Source of the DNA: Leifsonia shinshuensis
Lineage (GTDB): Bacteria > Actinomycetota > Actinomycetes > Actinomycetales > Microbacteriaceae
Reading direction: 5' to 3'
Length of the DNA stretch: 64,000 bases
Assembly (NCBI RefSeq): GCF_014217625.1
Contig: NZ_CP043641.1
Location: forward strand, 1,240,001 to 1,304,000
Shown here: positions 45,715-53,584 of the stretch, in pieces
How positions within the stretch are numbered: position 1 is the first letter of the stretch
Layout: each line of letters opens with the position of its first letter
The notes under the pieces: model-generated
What the model was told of the DNA's origin: nothing
The model's input: only the letters and a program-made list of their open reading frames with translations
The model's database searches: none
Position numbers and translations under genes: made by a program

Positions 45715-46092
45715 TCAGTCGCGCGCCGCGCGCTCCGCGTTGCGCTGCTTCACGCGCGCGTTCTCGGCGTGCACCTGCGCCTGCGTCGCGCGCTCGGCGA
45801 CCAGCCACTCCGGCTTCTCCTCCAGCAGCGTCTTGATCTCCGCGGTGGTGAGCGGCTCGGTGACGCCGGCGCGGGCCAGCCCCGAGTTGCTCACGCCGAG
45901 TTTGTGGGCGACCACGTCGCGCGGGTGCGGTCCGTCTGCGCGGAGGGTGACCAGCCAGGCGGGCGGGTTCGCGTTCAGCTCGTCGAGCTCGGTGCGGCTG
46001 ATCTCGCGGTCGCGGAACTCCTCCGGGGCCGCCGACAGCAGGATGCCGAGCTTCTTGGCCGCGGTGGCCGCCTTCATGGTCTGGGGCTTCAT
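45715..46092 (-). CDS. DUF5997 family protein
   Basis: This 125-residue protein has the DUF5997 layout: MKAATAAKKLGILLSAAPEEF, ISRTELDELNANPPAWLVTLR, GPHPRDVVAHKLGVSNSGLARA and LTTAEIKTLLEEKPEWLVAER, ending with a basic helix. It is predicted to be a small helical cytoplasmic protein. It is divergent from a LysR-effector-like protein, an association common in actinobacteria, and the two may function together. Function is unknown. Confidence 0.85.
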   Translation of the reverse strand: MKPQTMKAATAAKKLGILLSAAPEEFRDREISRTELDELNANPPAWLVTLRADGPHPRDVVAHKLGVSNSGLARAGVTEPLTTAEIKTLLEEKPEWLVAERATQAQVHAENARVKQRNAERAARD

Positions 46093-46146
46093 GGGTTCAA
46101 GGGTATCGTCCGCGCGGGTGCGCGGCCTGCCGGTAGCCTGGCGTGC

Positions 46147-46803
46147 ATGGCCTCCCGCTTCGCCCTCGCGTTCCCGCTCGGTGTCACGATCGGCAAGTGG
46201 ACGCGCGTGTTCGCCGAGCGGCAGCCCGGCGTGGAGCTCGTGGTGCGGCCGTCGGCCGACCCGCTGGCCGTGCTGGCGGCAGGCGAGGCGGACATGGTGT
46301 TCGCGCGCGACGCGACAGCGGACGACGACCGGCACCTGATCCCGCTGTACACCGAGGACGTCGTCGTCGTGATGCACCACGAGCACCTGCTGACGCTGGA
46401 GGAGAAGCTCTTCCTGGCCGACCTCGACGGCGAGACCCTGCTGTCCGACGAGCCGTCGGAGGCGCTCCTGCGCAGCGTGGCATCCGGCGACGGCATCGCG
46501 CTGCTGCCCGCGTCGGTGGCGAAGGCGCTGCGCCGCAAAGACGTCACCGCCATGCGGCTGGAGGACGGGCCGACCTCGGACGTCGGCCTGAGCTGGCCGC
46601 GCGACGGGCAGCATCCGCTGGTGGACGAGTTCATCGGCATCGTGCGCGGCCGCACGGCGCACAGCTCGCGCAACCCGGAGGTCGCGGCGACGGAGGCCGC
46701 GAACGGCAAGCGCTCGGCGCCGGCGAAGAAGACTGCGGCGAAGAAGGCGCCGCAGAAGACGCCGCAGAAGAAGCAGGGCAAACGCCCGCGCCCGAAGCGC
46801 TGA
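46147..46803 (+). CDS. LysR substrate-binding-like protein lacking HTH, with basic tail
   Basis: This 218-residue protein consists of a LysR-type periplasmic-binding-fold effector domain (about 1-165; FALAFPLGVTIGKWTRVFAE, EADMVFARD, GIALLPASVAKALRRKDV) with no N-terminal winged helix. It ends in a Lys/Ala/Pro tail of about 40 residues resembling histone H1-like C-termini (PAKKTAAKKAPQKTPQKK). The tail could bind nucleic acid. TAGCCT ends 7 bases before ATG 46147. It is divergent from the DUF5997 gene with a 54-base gap, suggesting joint regulation. Confidence 0.82.
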   Translation: MASRFALAFPLGVTIGKWTRVFAERQPGVELVVRPSADPLAVLAAGEADMVFARDATADDDRHLIPLYTEDVVVVMHHEHLLTLEEKLFLADLDGETLLSDEPSEALLRSVASGDGIALLPASVAKALRRKDVTAMRLEDGPTSDVGLSWPRDGQHPLVDEFIGIVRGRTAHSSRNPEVAATEAANGKRSAPAKKTAAKKAPQKTPQKKQGKRPRPKR

Positions 46804-46820
46804 CCGGCCAGAATGGGCAG

Positions 46821-48116
46821 ATGACCACGACCACGAGCGTCGCGAACAGCATCGGCCGGGCCGCGCAGAGCGTCGTGTACCGTGCGGGCGTCAGCGGGCG
46901 CCGGCCCGCCGTCCCCATCGCGTTCCCCGAGCTGGAGCGCGCCGCCCGGAAGCGGATGTCGCGCGCGGCGTTCGCGTACATCGCGGGCTCCGCCGGACTG
47001 GAGCGCACCGACCGGGCCGACACCGACGCGTTCGCGCGGCACCGGATCGTGCCGCGCGTGCTGCGCGATGTCTCGGAGCGGGACCTCTCGATCGAGCTGT
47101 TCGGGCGCCGGCTGCCCACTCCCCTGCTGCTCGCGCCGATCGGCGTGCTGGAGCTCGCCCGCCGCGACGGCGACGCAGCCGCCGCGCGTGCCGCCGCCGC
47201 GCACGGCATCCCAGCCGTGCTCTCGAACCAGGCCTCGGCTCCGATGGAGACGGTGGCCGCAGAGATGGAGGACGTCCGGCCGGGCGCCGCGCGCTGGTTC
47301 CAGCTCTACTGGAGCTCGTCGCGCGACCTGGTGGCGAGCCTCGTCGCGCGCGCGGAGGCCAGCGGCTGCGAGGCCATCGTCGTCACCCTCGACACGCACG
47401 TGCTCGGCTGGCGCCCGCGCGACCTCGACCTCGGCTACCTCCCGTTCAGCCGCGGCCTCGGCATCGCGCAGTACACCAGCGACCCGGTCTTCCGCCGCCT
47501 GGTGCGGAAGCGGCCGGCCGGCGCGGGTCCGCGCGAGCGCGCCACCGTCACGCCGGCCGCCGTGGCCTCCTTCGCGAGCATCCTGCGCCACCATCCCGGA
47601 GACCTGCGCGAGAACCTGCGCTCGGGCGAGCCGCTGGCCGCGGTCGAGACCTTCCTCGACGTGTTCGCCGACCCGTCCCTGACCTGGGACGACCTCGCGT
47701 TCCTGCGCGAGCGCACCGACCTCCCGATCGTCCTGAAGGGCGTGCTGCACCCGGACGACGCCCGGCGCGCGGTCGACGCGGGCGTGGACGCGGTGCAGGT
47801 CTCCACCCACGGCGGCCGGCAGATCGACGGCGAGATCGCCGCGCTCGACGCGCTGCCCGGCGTGGTCGACGCGGTCGACGGCCGCCTGCCGGTGCTGTTC
47901 GACAGCGGGATCCGCGGCGGCGCGGACGTGGCGATCGCGCTCGCCCTCGGCGCCAGGGCCGTCGCGGTCGGGAGGCCGTACGCGTACGCCCTCGCACTGG
48001 CCGGCGAGCGCGGCGTGGGCGAACTCCTCCGCAATCTCGTCGCCGAACTGGACATCACGCTCGGGCTCTCCGGCGTCGCCCGCGTCGCCGACCTCGACCG
48101 GTCGGTCCTCGCCTAG
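46821..48116 (+). CDS. FMN-dependent alpha-hydroxy-acid oxidase family protein (lactate oxidase/monooxygenase-like)
   Basis: This 431-residue TIM-barrel flavoprotein resembles lactate 2-monooxygenase in its longer loop 4 region. Motifs are RVLRDVSERDLSIELFG, LLLAPIGVLELA, QLYWSSSRDL, VVTLDTHVLGWRPRDL, PIVLKGVLHPDDARRA and the active-site QVSTHGGRQIDG. The last normally reads SNHGGRQ, so Asn is replaced by Thr next to the catalytic His. LFDSGIRGGADVAIALALGA binds the FMN phosphate. It should oxidise an L-2-hydroxy acid. ATG 46821 follows the preceding stop by 17 bases. Confidence 0.9.
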   Translation: MTTTTSVANSIGRAAQSVVYRAGVSGRRPAVPIAFPELERAARKRMSRAAFAYIAGSAGLERTDRADTDAFARHRIVPRVLRDVSERDLSIELFGRRLPTPLLLAPIGVLELARRDGDAAAARAAAAHGIPAVLSNQASAPMETVAAEMEDVRPGAARWFQLYWSSSRDLVASLVARAEASGCEAIVVTLDTHVLGWRPRDLDLGYLPFSRGLGIAQYTSDPVFRRLVRKRPAGAGPRERATVTPAAVASFASILRHHPGDLRENLRSGEPLAAVETFLDVFADPSLTWDDLAFLRERTDLPIVLKGVLHPDDARRAVDAGVDAVQVSTHGGRQIDGEIAALDALPGVVDAVDGRLPVLFDSGIRGGADVAIALALGARAVAVGRPYAYALALAGERGVGELLRNLVAELDITLGLSGVARVADLDRSVLA

Positions 48117-48127
48117 GCCGACGCCGG

Positions 48128-48535
48128 CTACGCCACCGCCGCCGCGATGAGCGACAGCAGCGCCTGCGCGTACGCGGAGGCCGCGTCCTCCTCCTCGAAG
48201 AAGCGCTCGGCGCCGTCCAGCTCCAGGGTCACCCGGTAGCCGTCCGCCGTGCGCGCGAGGTGCCGGAACGAGCCGCCCAGCAGTTCTCTGAGCTGGTCCT
48301 CGCGCGGGATCCAGAGCGCGTCCTCGACGGCGAGCGAGTCGAGCGCCCACTCGGTGGTGCCGTTGAAACCGAGGATCGTGCCGGTGTCGAAGTGGTGCGG
48401 CTCGATCGTCATCTCGCTCACTGTGAACCGCTCGCCCGCCATCCCCGGCCGGTCGATGGCGAAGGTGTCGCCCGACGCCGGCTGCCAGCGCAGTCCGGCG
48501 GCGCGCAGCAGGCGCGCGGTGTCCTCGTGGATCAT
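48128..48535 (-). CDS. Conserved hypothetical protein
   Basis: This 135-residue soluble protein has an acidic, aromatic-rich composition, with TVSEMTIEPHHFDTGTILGFNGTTEWALD in the middle (read in parts) and a C-terminal helix FEEEDAASAYAQALLSLIAAAVA. I do not recognise the family. No membrane segment or signal peptide is present. It converges with the FMN oxidase gene and is divergent from the esterase gene at 48.7 kb. Confidence 0.7.
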   Translation of the reverse strand: MIHEDTARLLRAAGLRWQPASGDTFAIDRPGMAGERFTVSEMTIEPHHFDTGTILGFNGTTEWALDSLAVEDALWIPREDQLRELLGGSFRHLARTADGYRVTLELDGAERFFEEEDAASAYAQALLSLIAAAVA

Positions 48536-48650
48536 GGCTGCTCCTCTCGCGTTCCGGATCGCCCCCAGTTCGGGGGCGAACCCAGAGAATACGCCCAGGC
48601 ACGCGCTTCGCGTTCACCTCTCGTTCGATTCTCGGCCATAGATTCGGTCC

Positions 48651-48680
48651 ATGGGAATGCCGACAAGACGCCGTGTTTGA
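48651..48680 (+). CDS. Possible leaderless nine-codon leader peptide
   Basis: ATG 48651 lies 6 bases after TAGATT (48639-48644), the same leaderless spacing used by many genes here. It encodes MGMPTRRRV and stops at 48680, overlapping the GTG start of the esterase gene at 48673 in another frame. No ribosome binding site precedes that GTG, so its translation may depend on ribosomes finishing this peptide. It may instead be a chance ORF. Confidence 0.4.
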   Translation: MGMPTRRRV

Positions 48681-49965
48681 CGCGCTGCTGTCCGTCGACG
48701 TCCTCACCGGCCCGGTTCCGGTCGTGGTGTTCGCCGTCGCCGCGGCGCTGCTGGTCGCGCTCCTGGCGCGCCGTCCCTCGCTCGCCTGGCTCCGCCGGCT
48801 CGGCCTTGCCGCCGCCATCGGCCTCCTCGGCGCTGTCATCACCTGGCTCGTGTGCGTCCGCTGGCTCAACCTGTTCGGCGAATCGCTCGGCGCGGGCAAC
48901 TACCTCTGGGTGGCCGCTGTGTTCTGCGGGGTCGCGCTCGCCGCGGCCAGCATCGGCCGCGCCCCGCGCTGGCGCACGGCCGTCGCCATCGCCGCCGTGC
49001 CGGCCTTCGTGCTCGCCGCGACCCTGGGCATCAACCTGAACTACGGCCTCGACCGCACCGTCGGCAACGTCCTCGCCATCACCATCCCGAACCCGATCAA
49101 GGCCAAGCCGCTCACCGGCCGGAGCACGGCCTACGACGTCGCGCTCTGGAAGCACTGGAAGGCGCCGGCGGGGATGCCGCTGAAGGGCAAGACCGGCACC
49201 GCGCACATCCCGGGGACGATCAGCGGCTTCCATGCCAGGGAGGCCGGCGTCTACCTGCCGCCCGCGGCGCTCACCGCCCACCCTCCCGCATTGCCGCTCA
49301 TCGTGATGATGATGGGCCAGCCCGGCAACCCCGACCCGGAGCCCATCGCGTCGGTGCTGAACGCCCTCGCCGCCCAGCACCACGGCCTCGCCCCCGTCGT
49401 CGTCGTGGCCGACCAGCTCGGCGCGGGGATGCCCGACACCCTCTGCCTCGACACGACGCGGTACGGTAACGTGGCCACCTACATCACGAGGGACGTCACC
49501 GACTGGGCCGCCCGGCACCTCCCGATCACGCACGACCACCGGTTCTGGTCCATCGCCGGGTACTCCAACGGGGGCCTGTGCGGGCTGTCGTTCGGCATCG
49601 ATCACCCCGACCTGTTCGCGAACATCCTCGACATCTCCGGCGAGGAGTACCCGGGCGCCGAGCATCCCGCCGCGACGCTGAACGAGATCTTCCACGGCGA
49701 CCAGGCCGCGTACGACCGGTCCAAGCCGCTCAGCCGGCTCGTCCCCGGCGCGTTCCCCGGCTCCATCATCTTCACCGCCTGCCGCGACGACCCCCGGTAT
49801 CACGGCGTCGCGGCGCAGGAGGTGCGGGCCACGCAGCGTGCGGGGGTGGCGAGCACTTTCATCGACCTCCCCACCGGCGGTCACGGCATGGGCGCACTGA
49901 TGGGCGGGCTGACCGGCGGCCTCCCGCTGCTGTTCGGGACCCTGGGGCTGCAGAAGCCCGGCTAG
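48673..49965 (+). CDS. Membrane-anchored esterase-like alpha/beta hydrolase
   Basis: This 430-residue protein has four N-terminal membrane helices (about 12-30, 38-58, 70-92 and 98-115). The extracytoplasmic esterase-D-like domain from about residue 170 contains GVYLPPAAL, LPLIVMMMGQPGNPDPE, VVVADQLG and the nucleophile elbow AGYSNGGLCGLSFG (serine at about 300), with a C-terminal PTGGHGMGA histidine. The architecture resembles actinobacterial putative mycolyltransferase/esterase proteins of the cell envelope. GTG 48673 lacks a ribosome binding site; a short leader ORF overlaps it. Confidence 0.86.
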   Translation: MFDALLSVDVLTGPVPVVVFAVAAALLVALLARRPSLAWLRRLGLAAAIGLLGAVITWLVCVRWLNLFGESLGAGNYLWVAAVFCGVALAAASIGRAPRWRTAVAIAAVPAFVLAATLGINLNYGLDRTVGNVLAITIPNPIKAKPLTGRSTAYDVALWKHWKAPAGMPLKGKTGTAHIPGTISGFHAREAGVYLPPAALTAHPPALPLIVMMMGQPGNPDPEPIASVLNALAAQHHGLAPVVVVADQLGAGMPDTLCLDTTRYGNVATYITRDVTDWAARHLPITHDHRFWSIAGYSNGGLCGLSFGIDHPDLFANILDISGEEYPGAEHPAATLNEIFHGDQAAYDRSKPLSRLVPGAFPGSIIFTACRDDPRYHGVAAQEVRATQRAGVASTFIDLPTGGHGMGALMGGLTGGLPLLFGTLGLQKPG

Positions 49966-49973
49966 CGCAGCGC

Positions 49974-50921
49974 TCAGTCGGTGACGATCACGATCTTGCC
50001 GCGGACGTGGCCGGCCTCCAGCCGCCCGTAGGCCTCGACGGTCCGCTCGATCGGGAAGATCGAGTCGATCGGCAGCACGAGCTCGTTCTGCGCGAGGAGG
50101 TCGGCGAGCTCGGCCAGCTCGGCGTTGCCCGCCGTGCGGCCGCCGACGGTGCGCGCGCCGCGCGCGTCCGGGCCGAACGCGGCGATCGTGTTGATGCGCT
50201 CCGGCGGGACGCCGAGCTCGATCGCCGCGTCGATGGTGTCCGGTCCGTGGTTGTCGAGGACCGCCGTGATCCGCTGGCCGTCGTCCAGGACCTCCCGCAC
50301 GCGGTCGGCCAGGCCGTCGCCGTACGCGACGGGGAGGATGCCCAGCGTCTCCAGGAACTCGTGGTTCTCCTCGCTCGCCGTGCCGACGACAGCCGCGCCG
50401 CAACGGATGGCGAGCTGCGCCGCCAGCACGCCGACCCCGCCCGCGGCGGCGCTCACCAGCACGGTGTCGCTCTCGCCGAGGTCGAGGGAGGCCGCGGTCG
50501 CCATCGCGGTACGGCCGACGACGCCGAGCGACCCGGCCACCTCGAAGGTGAGCGGGTCGGGCTTCTCGACGATCTGGCCGTCCTCGGCGATCACGAGGAA
50601 GTCCGCGAGCGCGGCGAACGGGGCGGTGCCGAGCACGGCCTGACCGATCCCGAAGCGCACGGCGCCTTCGCCGCGCTCCTCCACGAAGCCGGCGAAGTCC
50701 TGGCCCATGCCGCTCGGCAGCGTCACGCCCATCCGGGCGGCCGCCTTCTCGCTGCGGTACGCCTTGTAGTCCATCGGGTTGAGGCCGGCGGCCATCACCC
50801 GCACGAGCACCTGTCCCGGCCCGGGCCACGGCCGCTCCCGCTCGACGAGGTGGAGGAACTCGCGCGAGCCGAACTCCTCGAGCTGGACGAATCTGGGCAC
50901 CTTCGGGCTCCTCCCGTTCAT
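49974..50921 (-). CDS. Zinc-independent MDR family NADP-dependent quinone oxidoreductase-like protein
   Basis: This 315-residue medium-chain dehydrogenase of the quinone reductase group has GQVLVRVMAAGLNPMDYKAY, GQDFAGFVEE, VLVSAAAGGVGVLAAQLAIR (nucleotide-binding GxxGxxG) and the C-terminal AYGRLEAGHVRGKIVIVTD. The catalytic zinc ligands of alcohol dehydrogenases are absent. It should reduce quinones or other electrophilic carbonyls with NADPH; substrate unknown. The ATG at 50921 is followed by a 17-base-repeat region beyond its 5' end toward pfkA, on the same strand. Confidence 0.9.
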   Translation of the reverse strand: MNGRSPKVPRFVQLEEFGSREFLHLVERERPWPGPGQVLVRVMAAGLNPMDYKAYRSEKAAARMGVTLPSGMGQDFAGFVEERGEGAVRFGIGQAVLGTAPFAALADFLVIAEDGQIVEKPDPLTFEVAGSLGVVGRTAMATAASLDLGESDTVLVSAAAGGVGVLAAQLAIRCGAAVVGTASEENHEFLETLGILPVAYGDGLADRVREVLDDGQRITAVLDNHGPDTIDAAIELGVPPERINTIAAFGPDARGARTVGGRTAGNAELAELADLLAQNELVLPIDSIFPIERTVEAYGRLEAGHVRGKIVIVTD

Positions 50922-50963
50922 ACGGTGGAGCCTAAACCCGCTTCCGGGAGGGCGGGAGGGGTG

Positions 50964-51003
50964 GCCGGATCAGCCGAACCGCCGGATCAGCAGAACCGCC
51001 GGT

Positions 51004-51014
<11 letters not shown>
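50964..51014. repeat. Three tandem 17-base repeats at the pfkA 3' end
   Basis: GCCGGATCAGCCGAACC (50964-50980), GCCGGATCAGCAGAACC (50981-50997) and GCCGGTTCAGCCGAAGA (50998-51014) stand head to tail. The last unit contains the final codons and stop of pfkA. Adjacent units can also pair as GAACCG-G-CGGTTC (minus strand). The array looks like duplication of the gene's own 3' end. Confidence 0.8.
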
Positions 51015-52032
<1,018 letters not shown>

Positions 52033-52092
52033 GCTGCTCTCTTTCTCGTTGCGCCCTTGAGCATCATGCCCGAGGTATACCGGAGCACCAAA

Positions 52093-52114
52093 ATCCCGCC
52101 GGGGCGGGCGGGAT
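52093..52114 (-). terminator. Rho-independent terminator of the CYTH gene
   Basis: On the minus strand ATCCCGCC (52114-52107) pairs with GGCGGGAT (52100-52093), followed by TTTT. The stem begins at the last base of the CYTH stop codon. This is one of the few hairpins here with a U-tract. Confidence 0.75.
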
Positions 52115-52734
52115 CAGAGGCCGAGGGCCCGCTGGAGTTTGGACGAGCTCGCGGACGGCCGCGCGCCCGCTGCGAGCAGCTCCGCCTCGATGCCGTCGAG
52201 GAGGGCGGCGCGGCGCTCGCGCGAGTCGGGAGCGCCGCTCAGCAGCTCGACCTCCCACTCCCGCCAGGCGTCGCTCGTGCCGGTCTGCAGGTTCTCGCCA
52301 CGGACGTGGTCGTCGCACAGCTCGGCGAGCTCGAAGCCCGCCGCATCCTTCAGGAGGGTGGTGTCGCGGCTGTTCGTGACGCGCGCGACCGGGATCAGGA
52401 CGCCGTCGCCGAGCTGGTCGCGGATGGTCTCCAGCAGCTCCGCGGGCGGCTGCTCGCCGTCGCCGAGCGGCCAGTGCAGCTCCGGGCGCCCCTCGCCGGT
52501 CGGCGGCAGCTTGATGTGCCAGCCTTCGTCCGAGCCGCCGCGCCGCGCGCGCACGGCGACGCGCTGCCGGGCGAGCCGCAGCTCGGCCGTGTCGTAGTAG
52601 GTCGCCACCAGTTCGGCGGTCTCCGGCTCGCTCTCGACGGCGATCGCCCCGACGCCGACGAGCTGGGGTGGGCGGAGGTCGCCGTCCACGTCGTACTTGC
52701 GCTCGATCTCGAGCTGGGTATGGTGCTGCGCCAT
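52114..52734 (-). CDS. CYTH domain protein
   Basis: This 206-residue protein is a CYTH (CyaB/thiamine triphosphatase) domain with the signature LEIERKYDV (ExExK) at about residues 8-16, the strand TYYDTAELRLARQRVAVRAR and GWHIKLPPTGEGRPELHWPL, and the later acidic/basic tunnel residues EWEVELL. The C-terminal region resembles the start of a CHAD linker, but no CHAD domain follows. Family members hydrolyse triphosphate-bearing substrates in a metal-dependent way; the specific substrate is unknown. Confidence 0.93.
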   Translation of the reverse strand: MAQHHTQLEIERKYDVDGDLRPPQLVGVGAIAVESEPETAELVATYYDTAELRLARQRVAVRARRGGSDEGWHIKLPPTGEGRPELHWPLGDGEQPPAELLETIRDQLGDGVLIPVARVTNSRDTTLLKDAAGFELAELCDDHVRGENLQTGTSDAWREWEVELLSGAPDSRERRAALLDGIEAELLAAGARPSASSSKLQRALGL

Positions 52735-52809
52735 GTCCCCTGTTTAGTCCACTTCCGCGCTGTCGCGAAATTGCAAGCTGTGCGCGGACGCACTGATTAG
52801 GCTCGCGGC

Positions 52810-53202
52810 ATGGATGACTCCACCATCACCGCCCGCTTCGACGTCACCGGCTGGGACCCGGAGGACCTGCCCGGAATTCCGGGCGACTGGCTCGGCGCGG
52901 TGGTCATGCGCAAGACCTACACCGAGGGGCTGGTCGGCGAGTCGGTCGCGCACTTCGTGTCGTCGGGCACCGAGGAGGGCGGCCGGGGCTACCTGGCGGC
53001 CGAGCGGATCACCGGGACGCTGGCGGACGGCCGCACCGGCTCGTTCACGGTCCACCACGGCGCCCTGCAGCACCCGGACGACCCGTCGGCGTTCGGCTAC
53101 ATCGTCCCCGGGACGGGCACCGGCGACTTCGCGCACGTCAGCGGCCCCGCCCGCATCCGCCACGACTCCCGCGGCGCCTACTTCGAGTTCGACCTCGCCT
53201 GA
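52810..53202 (+). CDS. DUF3224 family protein
   Basis: This 130-residue protein has the DUF3224 pattern: TARFDVTGWDPEDLP, AVVMRKTYTEGLVGESVAHF, YLAAERITGTLADGRTGSFTVHHGA and the C-terminal DSRGAYFEFDLA. It is predicted to be a beta-barrel fold related to allene-oxide-cyclase-like proteins; function unknown. TAGGCT (52798-52803) ends 6 bases before ATG 52810, a leaderless start. Palindromic repeats follow the stop codon. Confidence 0.9.
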   Translation: MDDSTITARFDVTGWDPEDLPGIPGDWLGAVVMRKTYTEGLVGESVAHFVSSGTEEGGRGYLAAERITGTLADGRTGSFTVHHGALQHPDDPSAFGYIVPGTGTGDFAHVSGPARIRHDSRGAYFEFDLA

Positions 53203-53212
53203 GCGGCGGGAC

Positions 53213-53332
53213 GATTCCGCACGAATCGTCGCTTTCGCCGCGCCAAAGCCGCGGTTCGTGACGAATCGCGTTGTGGCGATTCGGCACGAATCATCGCTTT
53301 CGCCGCCGCAGAGCCGCGATTCGTGACGAATC
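53213..53332. repeat. Tandem pair of 55-base elements, each with two ATTCG-nnn-CGAAT palindromes
   Basis: Dyads centre at about 53220 (GATTCCGCACGAATC), 53260 (GTTCGTGACGAATC), 53285 (GATTCGGCACGAATC) and 53325 (GATTCGTGACGAATC). Each pair is 40 bases apart. The two pairs share the intervening TCGCTTTCGCCG and are near-copies 65 bases apart. The same 40-base pairing occurs at 2617-2747. Confidence 0.75.
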
Positions 53333-53377
53333 GCGTTCACTCTCGTGCCCGCCCGGCGTGCGCGGTACCCTCGGTGC

Positions 53378-53569
53378 ATGAGCGAGACGGACCGCAGCCG
53401 GGAGGACGACGACGACTTCCTCGAGGCGCAGGAGGGCGACTACGAGCCCTCCGACGTCATCCGCGACGAGGACGATCTGCCGGTGGACGACGACGAGGAC
53501 GACGACCGGATCCTGCCGGACGACGACCGGCCGGTGCCGCTCGACCCCGACGACGCCGAGATCGCCTGA
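53378..53569 (+). CDS. Small, highly acidic protein
   Basis: This 63-residue product is extremely rich in Asp and Glu (runs such as REDDDDF, VDDDEDDDR and PDDDRP) and has no hydrophobic segment, suggesting an intrinsically disordered cytoplasmic protein. No family is recognised. TACCCT (53366-53371) ends 6 bases before ATG 53378, the same leaderless arrangement as many genes here, which supports it being real. A short convergent gap separates it from the helicase. Confidence 0.7.
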   Translation: MSETDRSREDDDDFLEAQEGDYEPSDVIRDEDDLPVDDDEDDDRILPDDDRPVPLDPDDAEIA

Positions 53570-53584
53570 GCCCTTCTCCCCTGG

